This document shows, one piece after another, positions 38,101 through 48,480 of a stretch of 64,000 nt of DNA (positions within the stretch are counted from its first letter, which is position 1; every line of letters starts with the position of its first letter). The DNA is taken from the NCBI GenBank assembly GCA_013400115.1, contig VXBP01004365.1, positions 130,564 through 194,563 of the forward strand, written 5' to 3'. The notes beneath the pieces are model-generated. The model saw only the letters and a list, made by a program, of their open reading frames with translations, made no database searches and was not told the origin of the DNA. The translations under genes and the position numbers were made by a program. This DNA is from Rhinopomastus cyanomelas (taxonomy: Eukaryota; Chordata; Aves; Bucerotiformes; Rhinopomastidae).

Positions 38101-38895
38101 CTTCTTCAGGCAGGAGGGCAACAAGAGCCATCCCACCTCCCCATGTGTAGGTTTGCCCATGCACATCCCGACCTGGAGTAGCATCAGGAGCAACCAGGAC
38201 CAGACCAGTGCCAAGGCAGCTTCAAGCAGCCACCCCCTGATCTCTAACCTAGCACATCTCTGTTGCCTCATGGTTGCTGTGCACTTAATGGTGCTGAGAT
38301 AAAAGCCAAGCCAAAATAAACCCCCATGCTACCTGGCATAGGTCTGCTTCACCAGGCTCACAGCAACACTCAGCCAGTGCACAGCTGAAAGGAGATTTTG
38401 GGGAGGCTCCAGTCAAGGTCGAAACAAACTCCATTTCCTCCAGGCACAGGCCCTCCCTCCTGCTTTGTGAGGCAGGTGATCTGCAATGCTGCTTTCAGCT
38501 TTCCACCCACTGCCACCCCAGCCTTCAGCCACGGGGAGCCTTCAGCATTTTTGGAGCGTGGCTGCTTTCCACTCTCCCCATGCTCTGAAACAGCTGGACC
38601 CTTTTTGCCCCAGCTCCAGAAAACAAGACTGTTGGGCATGGGAAATTTGCAGCTCAAGCAGCACCGGTTTCAGGAGCAGACACAAAGCCACAGGGTGCAG
38701 GAAGGCAAAGCATACAAACCCGAGCATGGACGTTATGGTTGAGCCTTGCTGTGTGGTTTTCTCTCAAGCAGTCACACCTAAGAACCTGGGAGGAATGTTC
38801 CCTTGTTCACAAAGCTCAGGAATGAGCCAGGGTCAGGGCTGAGCTGGGAACACTGTAGGGACCCTGCTCGTGGTTCACTCCTGGATGGGTTAAAA

Positions 38896-38957
38896 TGAGG
38901 TAGACACAATGCTGAAGGACATGGTTTAGCAGTGGGCTTGGTTAGTGGCTGGACTCA
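38896..38957 (+). mobile_element. older CR1, 5' half of an interrupted copy
   Basis: Older-type CR1 3' UTR sequence ('aggacatggtttagcagtgg', 'ttagtggctggactca') stops abruptly at a younger CR1 and resumes at 39,246. The flanking GACTCA occurs on both sides of the insert. Confidence 0.82.
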
Positions 38958-39245
38958 GGAGGATGGAGCCAGAGTCTTCTCAATGTCATCTAGTGATAGG
39001 ACGAGGGGCAATGGGTGTAAGCTGGAACATAGGAAGTTCCATATAAATATCAGAAGGGACTTCTTCACGGTGAGGCTGATGAAGCATTGGAACAGGCTGC
39101 CCAGGGGGGTTGTGGAGTCTCCTTCACTGGAGAGGTTTCAAACCCGCCTGTGTGACTTGGTCTAGGTGATCCTGCTGTGTCAGGGGGATTGGACTAGATG
39201 ATCTTTTGAGGTCCCTTCCAATCCCTAATGATTCTATAATTCTAT
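38958..39245 (+). mobile_element. younger CR1 inserted in an older CR1
   Basis: A dominant-type copy of about 290 bases: 'caatgtcatctagtgatagg', 'gggcaatgggtgtaagctgg', 'gattggactagatgatcttt' and the tail 'attctataattctat'. It is bounded by a six-base direct repeat GACTCA at 38,952-38,957 and 39,246-39,251. Both copies fit the interrupted older element, so the repeat looks like a true target-site duplication. Confidence 0.88.
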
Positions 39246-39292
39246 GACTCAATGATCTTAAGATCTTTTCCAACTGCAAAAATTCTACAGTT
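39246..39292 (+). mobile_element. older CR1, 3' half of an interrupted copy
   Basis: 'actcaatgatcttaagatct' and 'ttttccaactgcaaaaattc' continue the older CR1 left off at 38,957, down to its decayed tail. Confidence 0.8.
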
Positions 39293-39357
39293 TGATGATG
39301 ATGGCAATCTCTGCCAGATTAGTTCATTTCTATGTTCCCAGCAGAATCCTCCTCAGT

Positions 39358-39424
39358 ATCATAGAATCATTAAGCATTGGAAGGGACCTTGAAAGATCAT
39401 CTAGTCCAGTCCCCTGCCCACAGC
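39358..39424 (-). mobile_element. CR1 LINE 3' tail, dominant type
   Basis: Only about 65 bases remain: 'atcatagaatcattaagcat', 'gaaagatcatctagtccagt'. Strongly 5'-truncated. Confidence 0.88.
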
Positions 39425-40698
39425 TATCTCAAACCTCTGTCCTTCAAGCAGCCACCCAAGCTTTAATGGCAGTCCCCTTGGCTCGCAAATCTGGGGTTGA
39501 GCTGGGTCACAGAGGTAGGGTGAGAGGATGTTCACAGGTTGTGCCAAGAGCTGCGTTTAGTCCACTGTCTTGGTAGCCAGGCAAAGCAGAGCTCTCACAA
39601 ACCAGAAGTAACTCAAATTCAGACTTGCTAGCCTGCGAGTCGAGATGCTGAGATTTATCCTCCCCTCCAGCTTGGCATTTCCTCATCTGGAAAAGAACAA
39701 CCAGCTTTTCAAAACCTCACAGCAGCCTGTGCTGACCTTTCCTCTCCCGAGGCAGGGGGGCTGACACGTGCGCCCCCAAGTCACGTTCTGCATTGTTCGC
39801 CCTTGTGTTCCCCCGTGCCCACGCCCACAGGGCACGACGCACGCGGTGCTGGTGCGGCAGGCGGGCAGACTGGGACTATGACATCACGCAGTAGCCAAAC
39901 GAGCCCCATTTATTTCTTTTGAAAAATTTTTTTAGAATAAAAATTAAGGACAGCTGCTCCCTAGTGCCGGCTGCAAAGGTTTGATTGATGTTTCTAAAGC
40001 AGGGGTGTCCGCTTTTGTGTTGGAACCCTGAACGACTTGACCCCGTGGCTGGACTAGTCCAGAATAACTCGGTTACATCACGTTTCCTCCTTTTGATAAA
40101 AGGCTGAGGTTCTCCAGCAATGAAGGTACGAACCTGGGTGACAACCACAGAGGTCACTACCCGCCGTGCTTGCTCTGCGTGTTCTTGCTCAGGCATCATC
40201 TCCAAGCAGAACTAACTCCACGACTTCTCCTTTCCCATTCACCCTGTAACATGCTCATAGCCTCTTGTGTGCTCCTCTGCAGCACACTACAGCCCCAGCT
40301 GACAGCACGGGGCACTGACAGCCCAAGAAGGCTTTTGTTGTGTATTTCCTTATTTCAGTCCTTTCTGGTTGGGCTCATTTTAGAGGGAAGGGTTTTGATG
40401 TGCTGGAGGTGGGGATCTCCAGTTGACTTTGGTGCTTTCTCCTGGGATGGTTTAACGTTTGCTTCCCCAGCTCGTGGTTTTTACCCAGGGAGGGTGGTCA
40501 GACTGTCTTTTGTTGCCCGTGGCCAGCAACGCTGTGGGCTGTGCTTGTGTCCTACCTCCTCACCCTGAGCACTGCTGCAGCTCAGCAACCTGCTCCCTCC
40601 TGCTGGCAAAAAAGGAACCCTTGATGTTAATGTCCCATTACAATGAGCATTGCGGGGCTACTTAGACAGCAGGATGGCCTGGACATGGAGACTTCAGA

Positions 40699-41138
40699 CA
40701 ATCAGAGAATCATAGAATCGGTAATGTTGGAAGAGACCTCCAAGTTCACCTAGTCCAACCATGAACCAAACGCCACCATGCCCATTAGACTCTGTTTCCT
40801 AGTGCCACATCTGCACGCTTTTTTAACATCTCCAGGGACGGTGACTCCACCACCAACCTGGGCAGCCTGTTCCAATACCAGACCGCTACTTCTGTGGAGA
40901 AATTTTCCTGATGTCCAACCCAAACCTCCCCTGGCACAATGTCAGACTGTTTCCACTTGTCCTATCACTCGTTACTTGGGAGGAGAGACAAACCCCCACC
41001 TCTCTACAACCTCCTGTCACGTAGTTGTAAAGAGCAGTAAGATCTCCCCTCAGCCTCCTTTTCTCCAGACTAAACAATCCCAGTTCTCTCAGCCACTCCT
41101 CGTAAGACCTGCCCTCCAGGCCCTTCACTAGCCTTGAT
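40699..41138 (-). mobile_element. CR1 LINE 3' fragment, about 440 bp
   Basis: Reverse complement of an older CR1 subfamily: 'aatcggtaatgttggaagag', 'gacggtgactccaccaccaa', 'gtccaacccaaacctcccct', 'acttgtcctatcactcgtta', and the ORF2 end 'ctccagactaaacaatccca'. Confidence 0.92.
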
Positions 41139-41627
41139 CTTCTCAAAGCAAAACATGGTGGCAGGGACAGTGCCAAAGGTGGAATCTGGCCAAGATTGCT
41201 GGGGCAGCCACATGTGGGGTCGGAAGAGAGCGTGCCCACTGCTGTAATTCATAAGAAATGTGTTACTCAAACTCCCTCCAGCACGGATGCTTGTCAGAAA
41301 CCACATCCACTCCGGAGGTGCCTGAAGGCATTGCTGCCGACCCGTGAGCACTGTGCCCCGCGTTGACCCTCAGAGCTGGGCTGCAGTCTTGGCTTTGACC
41401 CACACTGGTTCTTACTTCCCAAAGTTGAAGGGGAAGGAGGAAGGAAAGGGTCTATAAACTTCTTGGTGAGTGATGAAAACAGTACCAGCTGGTGTGTGCT
41501 GCTCGTACCCCTCAGCAACATGCCTGACCCCAAATGCAAGGCAAGCAAGAGGGCCAGCACCTGTCTTGTGTGGCTTCTGGCTGGCCAAAGCACATGTGGA
41601 GGGAGAACCATTTATTTACACTCTTTA

Positions 41628-41788
41628 CATGATCTTTCGAGGTCCCTTCCAATCCCTAATGATTCTATGATTCTAAGTTGAAAAAGCACCTTTATGGTCT
41701 AGCGGTTAGGCACTAGGAGAAAGGGCTGGACTTGATGACCCTGGAGGTCCTTTCCAGCCATGATGATTCTATGATTCTGTGATTCTAT
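41628..41788 (+). mobile_element. two consecutive CR1 3' tails
   Basis: A 50-base dominant-type tail (41,628-41,678, 'gatctttcgaggtcccttcc') is followed by a second tail of another subfamily (about 41,690-41,788, 'gggctggacttgatgaccct' and 'gattctatgattctgtgatt'). Both are plus strand and heavily 5'-truncated. Confidence 0.85.
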
Positions 41789-43516
41789 GAAAGAAACAAA
41801 GAACGAGCCGGCAAAACCCCAACCAACTCCAGCGGTTCTGCTGCATTTCCAGTTTCATTTCTGCTCTCGGCTGCATTATGGGAATGATTTCAATGCCTCT
41901 GTAACTGAAACCACCCTCGTCCTACACAAGCTAAGACCCTGCAGACCTCTTGTAAAACTCTCCTGCTAGCTGGGTTGTTCTCTCGGTGCCACATTCCGTC
42001 AAGCCAGCAGCTCCTGGCTCTCATGGTGTCCACATTGTGCTCTTGGGGCTAGGAATTGCCCAAAACACAGAGCAGCAAGCCCTCGGCTCTCTGTATGTGC
42101 TCTGTAACAGAGGGTGGAATGCACCACGACTCCCAGGCCAGGGAAACGGTGGCACGTGCAGAGAAAGCGATGACACTGCAAACCCTGCACGTGAGCTGGG
42201 ATTAAAACTAAGCTCTGTGAGGCCATGCTGTGCTACCACAGCAGCTCAGTGCTGGGAAGAAGCTCTGCCCCCTCCCCATGAAACCCCTTACGAGCTTTGC
42301 TGCTTCTTGTAAGAGTAGGTCCCACAAAGCCAACCTCGTCACCGAGCTGACGTGCCAAGACTCTTCCTGCAGGAGCCCATTAGGAAACCTCCGTGGGTCT
42401 GCCTGGTGGGAGAGGAGCTGGGAATTGCCATAGGAGTAGCTGCCAGCTGAGTGCCCTGACCAGTTTGACAAATACCTTGTTGAGCATCTCTGGGATTAAA
42501 GGATCATGAACTTGAAGTGTGGCCTTGGGATGGTCCAACAGAGAGCAGAACTGTTACGGGAAAGCTCTCTATAATTGAAGAGAGGTCAGAGCCAGAAGGG
42601 TCCTGTTGACTCATTTGTAGCTCTTGAAGGCAAGCAGGACCATGCTGCTTCTTTTGGTGTACAACAAGCTGGGGCACCAGAGCCAGCCCTTCTGGGGACA
42701 CAGGCACAAGGCACTGGGTTTACTGGGACGCTTCAAGATGGTCCTGCAGAAACAAGGGGCAGGAGTAGGTAACCAATAAGACAGGACAAAGACTAGGAAG
42801 GAGAGGGAAAAACAACCCTGCAGGATTTTTGAGGGGTTTATTCCTCTTCCTCAACCAGGAGCTGATCATCCTTTCCTCGGCAAGACTCAAACCACAGCGA
42901 GCAAGGACCAGGTTGCTGATGTGAAGATCACAAAGCAGAGTCAAAGAGCAATTCCTCCAATGTTATGGAGTACTCTCTAAGCAAACTGAAAAGCCACTGA
43001 AGTCCCCTCAACTTACTAAGCTCCACGTAGGATGCTGTTAGGTTTCTAGCACAGCACTCCTCCATTTGAGTGACCAGGAGAGGGGAACTAGGAGGAAAAG
43101 GTTGGGTGCAGACATTGCACATCTCACCACCTCTCTCTCTGCTTGCAGTGGACGTTTCCACACGTCCCACCACCAAATCATGCCCCTTATGCAAGAATCA
43201 AATGCTCACCTCCTTCTGTTACCACTTAGAGAACTGGTGCTCACAGCCAGATTTTCAAAAACAGTCAGTATCCAGCATCCCAAAGGCCTGGAGAAGAAGA
43301 AATGGAGTAGGTCATAAAGGGGGGTGTTACTCACCTGGTGCACTTCTTTCCTTCTTCTCTCATGCTGACAGATCAGGTCTGTGAATTTACTCTTTGATGT
43401 GGAATATGCAGTAAAACAAGCAGTAAAGTGCCACATAAAGTGAGCTGGAACACAAACACGTGTGGAGGTGGGGAGAAAACCCTGTCAGGTTCCTTCATGT
43501 GATCTTTGGGGTAGGT

Positions 43517-43700
43517 GCCCCATTCCTGGAAACAGTGCAGGTCAGGTTCAACAGAGCTCTGAGCAACCTGTTCTTGTTCAAGATGACCCTGATCACCAGG
43601 CCAAACCATTCTACGATTCTATGACATCTGACCTTGGGTTAATGGCTGGACTTGATGATCTGGGAGGTCTCTTCCAGTGTTAAGGATTCTGTGAGTCAGT
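43517..43700 (+). mobile_element. two consecutive CR1 3' tails, diverged
   Basis: The first ends in 'ccattctacgattctatgac' (about 43,605-43,625). The second follows directly with 'ttaatggctggacttgatga' and ends 'ggattctgtgagtc'. Both are on the plus strand. Confidence 0.8.
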
Positions 43701-44625
43701 ATCTGGTCACAACATCATCAGGTGAAAAACTTCGCTTTGGTGTGCAGTGAGTGATCAGAAAATAGCAGTGGAACTAGCCCACCAGACAGCCTGGTCCTGC
43801 CAGAGCTCACAACAAAGCACTAGCCAAGTGAGGGATGAGCAGCAGCCATAGCTTACTACCATGACCCTGATCCTGGTGTCTTCTGTGGGATGGAAAAGGC
43901 TGAGTTAAGCCCTGGGAGCGCAGGAGGGGACTTGCAGAGTCATGCTGGAGCCATGAGACACAGCAGCTCTGCTGTCCACAGGGTAGACCAAGCTCATTCA
44001 CCTTGCCTTAACAGGGAAGCCAAAACCCTCTGTCAGCAGGGAGCTGCTGTGAAATACCCATTTTTCCAGTTGGCCAGCAGTAAAAATGCTGCTGGAAACC
44101 AGAAAGCACTAGAGGAAACAAGGTTCCTCACTGCAGCAGCAGCCAAAACAGGGTGTCTCAGCTGGGGTGAAAGACGTCAGCCTGCAAACCACCAGCTTTG
44201 TGCTGACCTCTCCAGTCTTGAGTGGGATTTAAAAAACCAGTGGGGAGGAAGATCAGCTGGGTATTGCTTCCCACCTGGGTCCACCTTGGTTTACACGGTA
44301 GCCACATTCAGAGGAGAGCAGGGCTCAGTGTTGCCTCATGTAGCTGGCATCCTCCACTCCTGCTTGCTGGAGAAAATAGTTTTAAAACAGTAAAAGAAGA
44401 CCATTAGAAAATCACTCAGTGGTGCCTCCCTCCTCTCCATGTGTTTTAATTTCCTTTCCTGAGACACCTCCCCATCCAAACTGGGGAGCATGAGGAACAG
44501 GCCAACCCATCACCCATCAGACGTTGCATGGACATGAACCCACGTTGCTCGCACACACCAAGCAGTTCAGCTCCCCTAAGTGGTCCTGGGCAGCCTGTCA
44601 AGTCCCGAGCCCGTCTGCAGAATGT

Positions 44626-44735
44626 GGTTGTAATTAGATAATTAATAACTTTGCAAAGGAAAGGAAAGGAAATCAGCTAAATGGAAGCTTTCCTTAGTGG
44701 GAGGAAATAATTATATCTGCTTTTTGATATATGAG
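44626..44735. promoter_or_regulatory. candidate enhancer: TAAT and GATA-rich block
   Basis: TAATTAG (44,631-44,637), gataattaat, a GGAAA repeat block (44,657-44,672), aataattatatc and tttgatatat lie within 110 bases, 1.1 kb upstream of the TWIST2 terminal exon. The composition resembles vertebrate conserved non-coding elements; conservation was not tested. Confidence 0.25.
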
Positions 44736-45429
44736 CTGAGGTGGCTTTGCGAAGGCAGAAACGGCATCTCGCCTACAAAGCCAGCCCTCCCCTAGGTTAG
44801 CTGGGATCTCCCACAGGCATGGCTGAGCCACAGAGTGTGTCCCACCAGCCCATAAATGAGCCACAGCAGATCAGAGCAAACTCTGCAGGTAATGGGGGCT
44901 CCCTGACCTGTTGCTGCGTCTTCTCACGTCACAGTAAATGGGACAGAGAAGAGATGATACGCAGGGCTGGGATGCCAGCAGCTGCAGGGGAGCCAGGGGT
45001 TCAGTACAACAGCCCTTGGGGCTTGCCTGAATCTGAACTTCAGTTGTACCTCCAGAAGTCCAAGGAACTGCTGAGTTTAGGTCGATTTCTTTTGTTGGTG
45101 TTTCTGAACAGCCTTAGATGTTGCACAAATGAGTTACCCCGAGATGTAAAGGAAACGTGCTCATTTTGGGCAGGGTTTGCCCCATGCTGCAGGAGGAGCT
45201 GAGTGTCACTGTGGGTGGGATTTCTGAAGTCCATCTCCAGCACCCGAGCATCCAATCTCCCCATTCCACTTGCTGAAGGAGGGGTGAGGGCGGCTCTGGG
45301 AGCACTGGCTCTCACCCTGCTGCTGCATTAACTGTGTCTCCACTCTGCTGGGACCAGGGGCAGGTTTCAATGTGTTGTTAATGGGTGTTCATGACTCCAG
45401 CCTAGATTTGTAGGGGAGAAGACATTAGT

Positions 45430-45810
45430 AGACAACATGTCTCAGAAGGAGGAGACTGAGGGGTGACCTCATTCATGTCTATAAATATTTGAGGGGTGGG
45501 TGTCGAGGATGGAGCTGGGCTCTTCTCAGTGTCATCTAGTGACAGGACGAGGGGCAATGGGTGTAAGCTGGAACACAGGAGGTTCTACATCAGTATGAGA
45601 AGGAACTTCTTCACAGCAAGGGTGACAGAGCCCTGGAAGGAGCTGCTCAGGGGGATTGTGGAGTCTCCTTCTCTGGAGACGTTTAAGACCCACCTGGATG
45701 TGTTCCTGTGTGACTTGGTCTGGGTGATCCTGCTGTGTCAGGGGGATTGGACTGGATGATCTTTCCAGGTCCCTTCCAATCCCTAATGATTCTATGATTC
45801 TGTGATTCTG
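45430..45810 (+). mobile_element. CR1 LINE 3' fragment abutting the TWIST2 acceptor
   Basis: A dominant-type CR1 of about 380 bases containing the ORF2 end and 3' UTR: 'gactgaggggtgacctcatt', 'gggcaatgggtgtaagctgg', 'gattggactggatgatcttt', then the tail 'gattctatgattctgtgatt' ending at about 45,810. The TWIST2 terminal-exon acceptor AG is 37 bases farther on, so the CR1 occupies the region just 5' of the polypyrimidine tract. Confidence 0.93.
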
Positions 45811-46109
45811 ACTGTTTAATTTTCTGTCCTTTTTGTCTTCCCTCCAGACTGTCTGGTGTCCGAGACGGAAGTGGAATTGGGATGTACCTACGTTTGTAGC
45901 TTCTGAAACCTTAACAACCTCAAGTAAACTGGTCCAAAAGACCCCTCTTGACCTCCCTCACTCTGAGCTCTTGCAGAGCACTTAGACTGAGCAGAAAAGA
46001 GCGCCAAAGCCAACGGTTTGAAGCTTTGCAACATCTCCCCTCGAGCGACTGACCAAAGAGAAAAGAGAAGTAACACTCCTGGCTGTTCGTTGTTGTCAGG
46101 TTTTGTGTC

Positions 46110-46139
46110 CGTCTGTCTGTCTGTCTGTGTCTGTGTGTG
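46110..46139 (+). repeat. (TCTG)n / (TG)n microsatellite
   Basis: Four GTCT units run into GT repeats inside the inferred TWIST2 3' UTR; length polymorphism is likely. Confidence 0.85.
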
Positions 46140-46638
46140 CTCGAGCTGTATTTCTAGTTTTTTATTTTTATTTTTTTTTCTGGAAAACCCTTAATTCAGG
46201 AAACACAGTTAGGAGAAATCTTTGGGTTTGGATTTTACTTCCCCTTAGCCGCCTCTTCTTTGTTGGTTTGTTTCTCCTCGTGTGCGTGTGTCCGCTTCGT
46301 ACAACCCGGAACCTGATTTCTTGTACAGTCACGTCAAATCTGGACCAAGGCTCTCAGAATAAAAGGGAAAGCAACAAAAAAGAACAAAACCCACTGTGTC
46401 CCCAGCTCCCTGCATGATTTGTTTCAAGCACAGCCTGGATTACAGACTGCCCTCCACACTCTACCGCCTCCTCCTTATTGCTCCATGATTTGCTACCGCT
46501 CACCCCCCTAAATCGCCCCCAACCTTTCTTATTTCATTTTCAGTTCCAGTGTATATGTTGCTTATTTGTTTTATTTATTGAGATATTTTTAACGAGCTAA
46601 GAGACTGCAATGTCGCTGTGTATACTGCTTCTCTTGCC

Positions 46639-46650
46639 AATAAAAATAAA
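46639..46650 (+). terminator. TWIST2: tandem AATAAA polyadenylation signals
   Basis: Two canonical AATAAA hexamers lie directly end to end at 46,639-46,644 and 46,645-46,650. A T/G-rich stretch follows (gggtttgagattt, from about 46,669), so cleavage is expected near 46,665-46,670. Confidence 0.75.
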
Positions 46651-46942
46651 GATGTCATGCAGCTACCAAGGGTTTGAGATTTATATTCATGACTGCACAG
46701 CTCTGAGCAGAAGCTGAGCTGCTTCCTTGCACCCTACAGTGTTTCAGCCCTCAGCAATTTGGTTAAAAGCTGTTTCTCAGGTAGGGGGATGATGATGGGA
46801 TAACAGAAGGCATCACATGTCTGGGCTGACATCTGCCTGCAAATACCAGGAGGAGATGGTTGTTTAGGATGAGAAGGTTTCCTCAGGCAGAGCTGCGGTC
46901 CTCAATGCACTGCTCGAGTGGCTTCTGCTCTCAACAGAGCCC

Positions 46943-46995
46943 TTTGCTGGACTTGGTGATCTTAGAGGTTTTTTCCAACATTTATGATTCTATTT
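46943..46995 (+). mobile_element. CR1 LINE 3' tail, older type
   Basis: A short decayed tail: 'tgctggacttggtgatctta' and 'tttatgattctatttatt', plus strand. Confidence 0.75.
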
Positions 46996-47004
46996 ATTAA
47001 GTAA

Positions 47005-47470
47005 AATCATAGAATTATTGAATCATTTAGGTTGGAAAAGACCATCAAGATCATCAAGTCCAACCATTAACCCAACCCTACCAAGCCCACCGCTAGACAA
47101 TGTCATAGAATCATAGAACCATCAGGGATTGGAAGGGACCTCGAAAGACCATCTAGTCCAACCCCCCTGTCACAGCAGGATCACCTAGACCAAGTCACAC
47201 AGGAACACATCCAGGTGGGTTTTAAGCTCCAGATCTCCATGACTTTTAAACATGTCCAGGGACGGTGATTCAACCCCTCTCTGTGTAGCTCGTGCCAAGG
47301 CCTGATGACCTTGGCAATTAAGAAGTTTTTCCTAATGTTCAACATAAACCTCCCCTGGTGCAACTTGAGGCCATTTCTTCTTGTCCTATCACATGTTACT
47401 TGTGAGAACAGACCAAGCCCCACCTCTCTGCAACCTCCTTTCAGGCAGTTGTAGATTGCACACACTTGCC
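47005..47470 (-). mobile_element. older CR1 interrupted by a younger CR1
   Basis: The older CR1 reads on the minus strand from 47,005 ('aattattgaatcatttaggt') to about 47,102 and resumes at about 47,229 ('gacttttaaacatgtccagg') through 'ttcttgtcctatcacatgtt' to 47,470. The interruption at about 47,103-47,228 is a dominant-type CR1 3' end in the same orientation ('atcatagaatcatagaacca', 'agaccaagtcacacaggaac'). Confidence 0.88.
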
Positions 47471-48189
47471 TTGAGCTAGACTAACAGCATTGTGCTTGCC
47501 AGTGGAAATGCTAAGGGCAAGCATTTCTCAGAGAAGGGGTCTGTGCACTGTCTTGTGAGGTGCAGCAGGGACAGGTGGTGATGGAAAAGCTGTGCCAGTG
47601 AGCCAGGAAGGTCTTTGCACGTTGTGCCCGGGAGAGGGGCACAACCCACAGAAGCCAGTGGCACTCCTGGTCACCCTGAGTGGCTGATCTGCTCCTCCTC
47701 CCTGCTTACCTTCCACCCCATGAGCAAACACTGGTGCGATCAGCCTTCCTCCACACAGCCCCATCAAATCTTCAGTCTTACACATGCTGAAACCAGGATT
47801 CAATTTCCAGGTCATAAATAATGTGTTTAAGATTAATTTGTTGTGAATGAATAAATAAATGGGAAAAAAAAAAACCCTATAAAGAACAATCATGGCAGAT
47901 CTGGAAACGCAGGGCTGGATCATCCCAAATGACCTTTTGGTCTCACACCAGTTTAACGCCACCATTGGCTGGCTTGAGCTGCAACACCGAGGCAATGGAG
48001 GGAGAGGGACTGAAGGGCAGTTGAGGAGCCTCAGCATTTGTTGTTGGACTGTTCACTTGGTTCTACAAAGGAAGAGGCCGACCAGATCTGTGTAAGAAAT
48101 TTCTGCTCAGGAATTGGCAGGGAGTGATGTGCTGAGGGGTGGGAAAGAAAAGATGATGAAGGATAATCGACTCTGGGGGGGAAGAAAAA

Positions 48190-48480
48190 GCAACACTGTG
48201 GTGTCTACAGCCATTAGAAAGTAAATCATGTCATTCCATCCGAATCAGCTTCAGAGAAAAACATTTTAACATGCCAAGTCAAGGACGTACATGTGTGTGT
48301 CAGACACGTTAATTGCCCGATAGGTTTCGGGGCTCGGACATCAAATGTTTATTTTAATCCAAGCACGGTTACGTAGAGTAAAATACATCGCACCCATTAG
48401 AAGCTCTTTCTTAAAAATAAATGACAAATCAGTCTGGGGTTGTGGTACCAGCAGAGCCAAAAGCACCATTTAAGAAGGTG
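48190..48480. promoter_or_regulatory. candidate conserved non-coding element
   Basis: This repeat-free block combines AT-rich words (ttaattgc, tttattttaatcc, aaaataaatgac) with scattered CpGs kept outside any island (gcccgatagg, ttcggggctcgg, ggttacgtag). Retained CpGs in AT-rich DNA are typical of conserved vertebrate enhancers, but conservation is untested. It lies 1.5 kb beyond the TWIST2 poly(A) site. Confidence 0.25.

Larger units (their letters stand above)
9093..45847 (+). other. TWIST2: TWIST2 intron, about 36.8 kb, in the 3' UTR
   Basis: This is the inferred single intron, running from the donor at 9,089 or 9,093 to the AG at 45,846-45,847. The acceptor has a strong tract of pyrimidines (ttttctgtcctttttgtctt). 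No coding exon on either strand is recognisable inside. The proximal 7 kb lacks CR1. From 16,421 onward CR1 fragments of several subfamilies occur in both orientations and are listed separately. Stretches between them (for example 9,100-16,400, 34,000-38,880 and 41,800-43,500) hold only low-complexity runs and short meaningless open frames apart from the candidates listed. Confidence 0.7.
45848..46670 (+). other. TWIST2: TWIST2 terminal exon, non-coding 3' UTR (inferred)
   Basis: A strong acceptor (pyrimidine tract 45,820-45,845, then CAG) opens about 820 bases of repeat-free sequence that ends in two AATAAA signals. The 3' part (46,540-46,650) is AU-rich with several ATTTA words and has the look of conserved UTR. 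A (TCTG)n and (TG)n tract lies at 46,110-46,139. TWIST genes are known to have a second, entirely non-coding exon, and this is the only place downstream in the window with acceptor, clean body and poly(A) signals in order on this strand. Assignment to TWIST2 is inference from position and structure. A separate transcript cannot be excluded. Confidence 0.7.
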
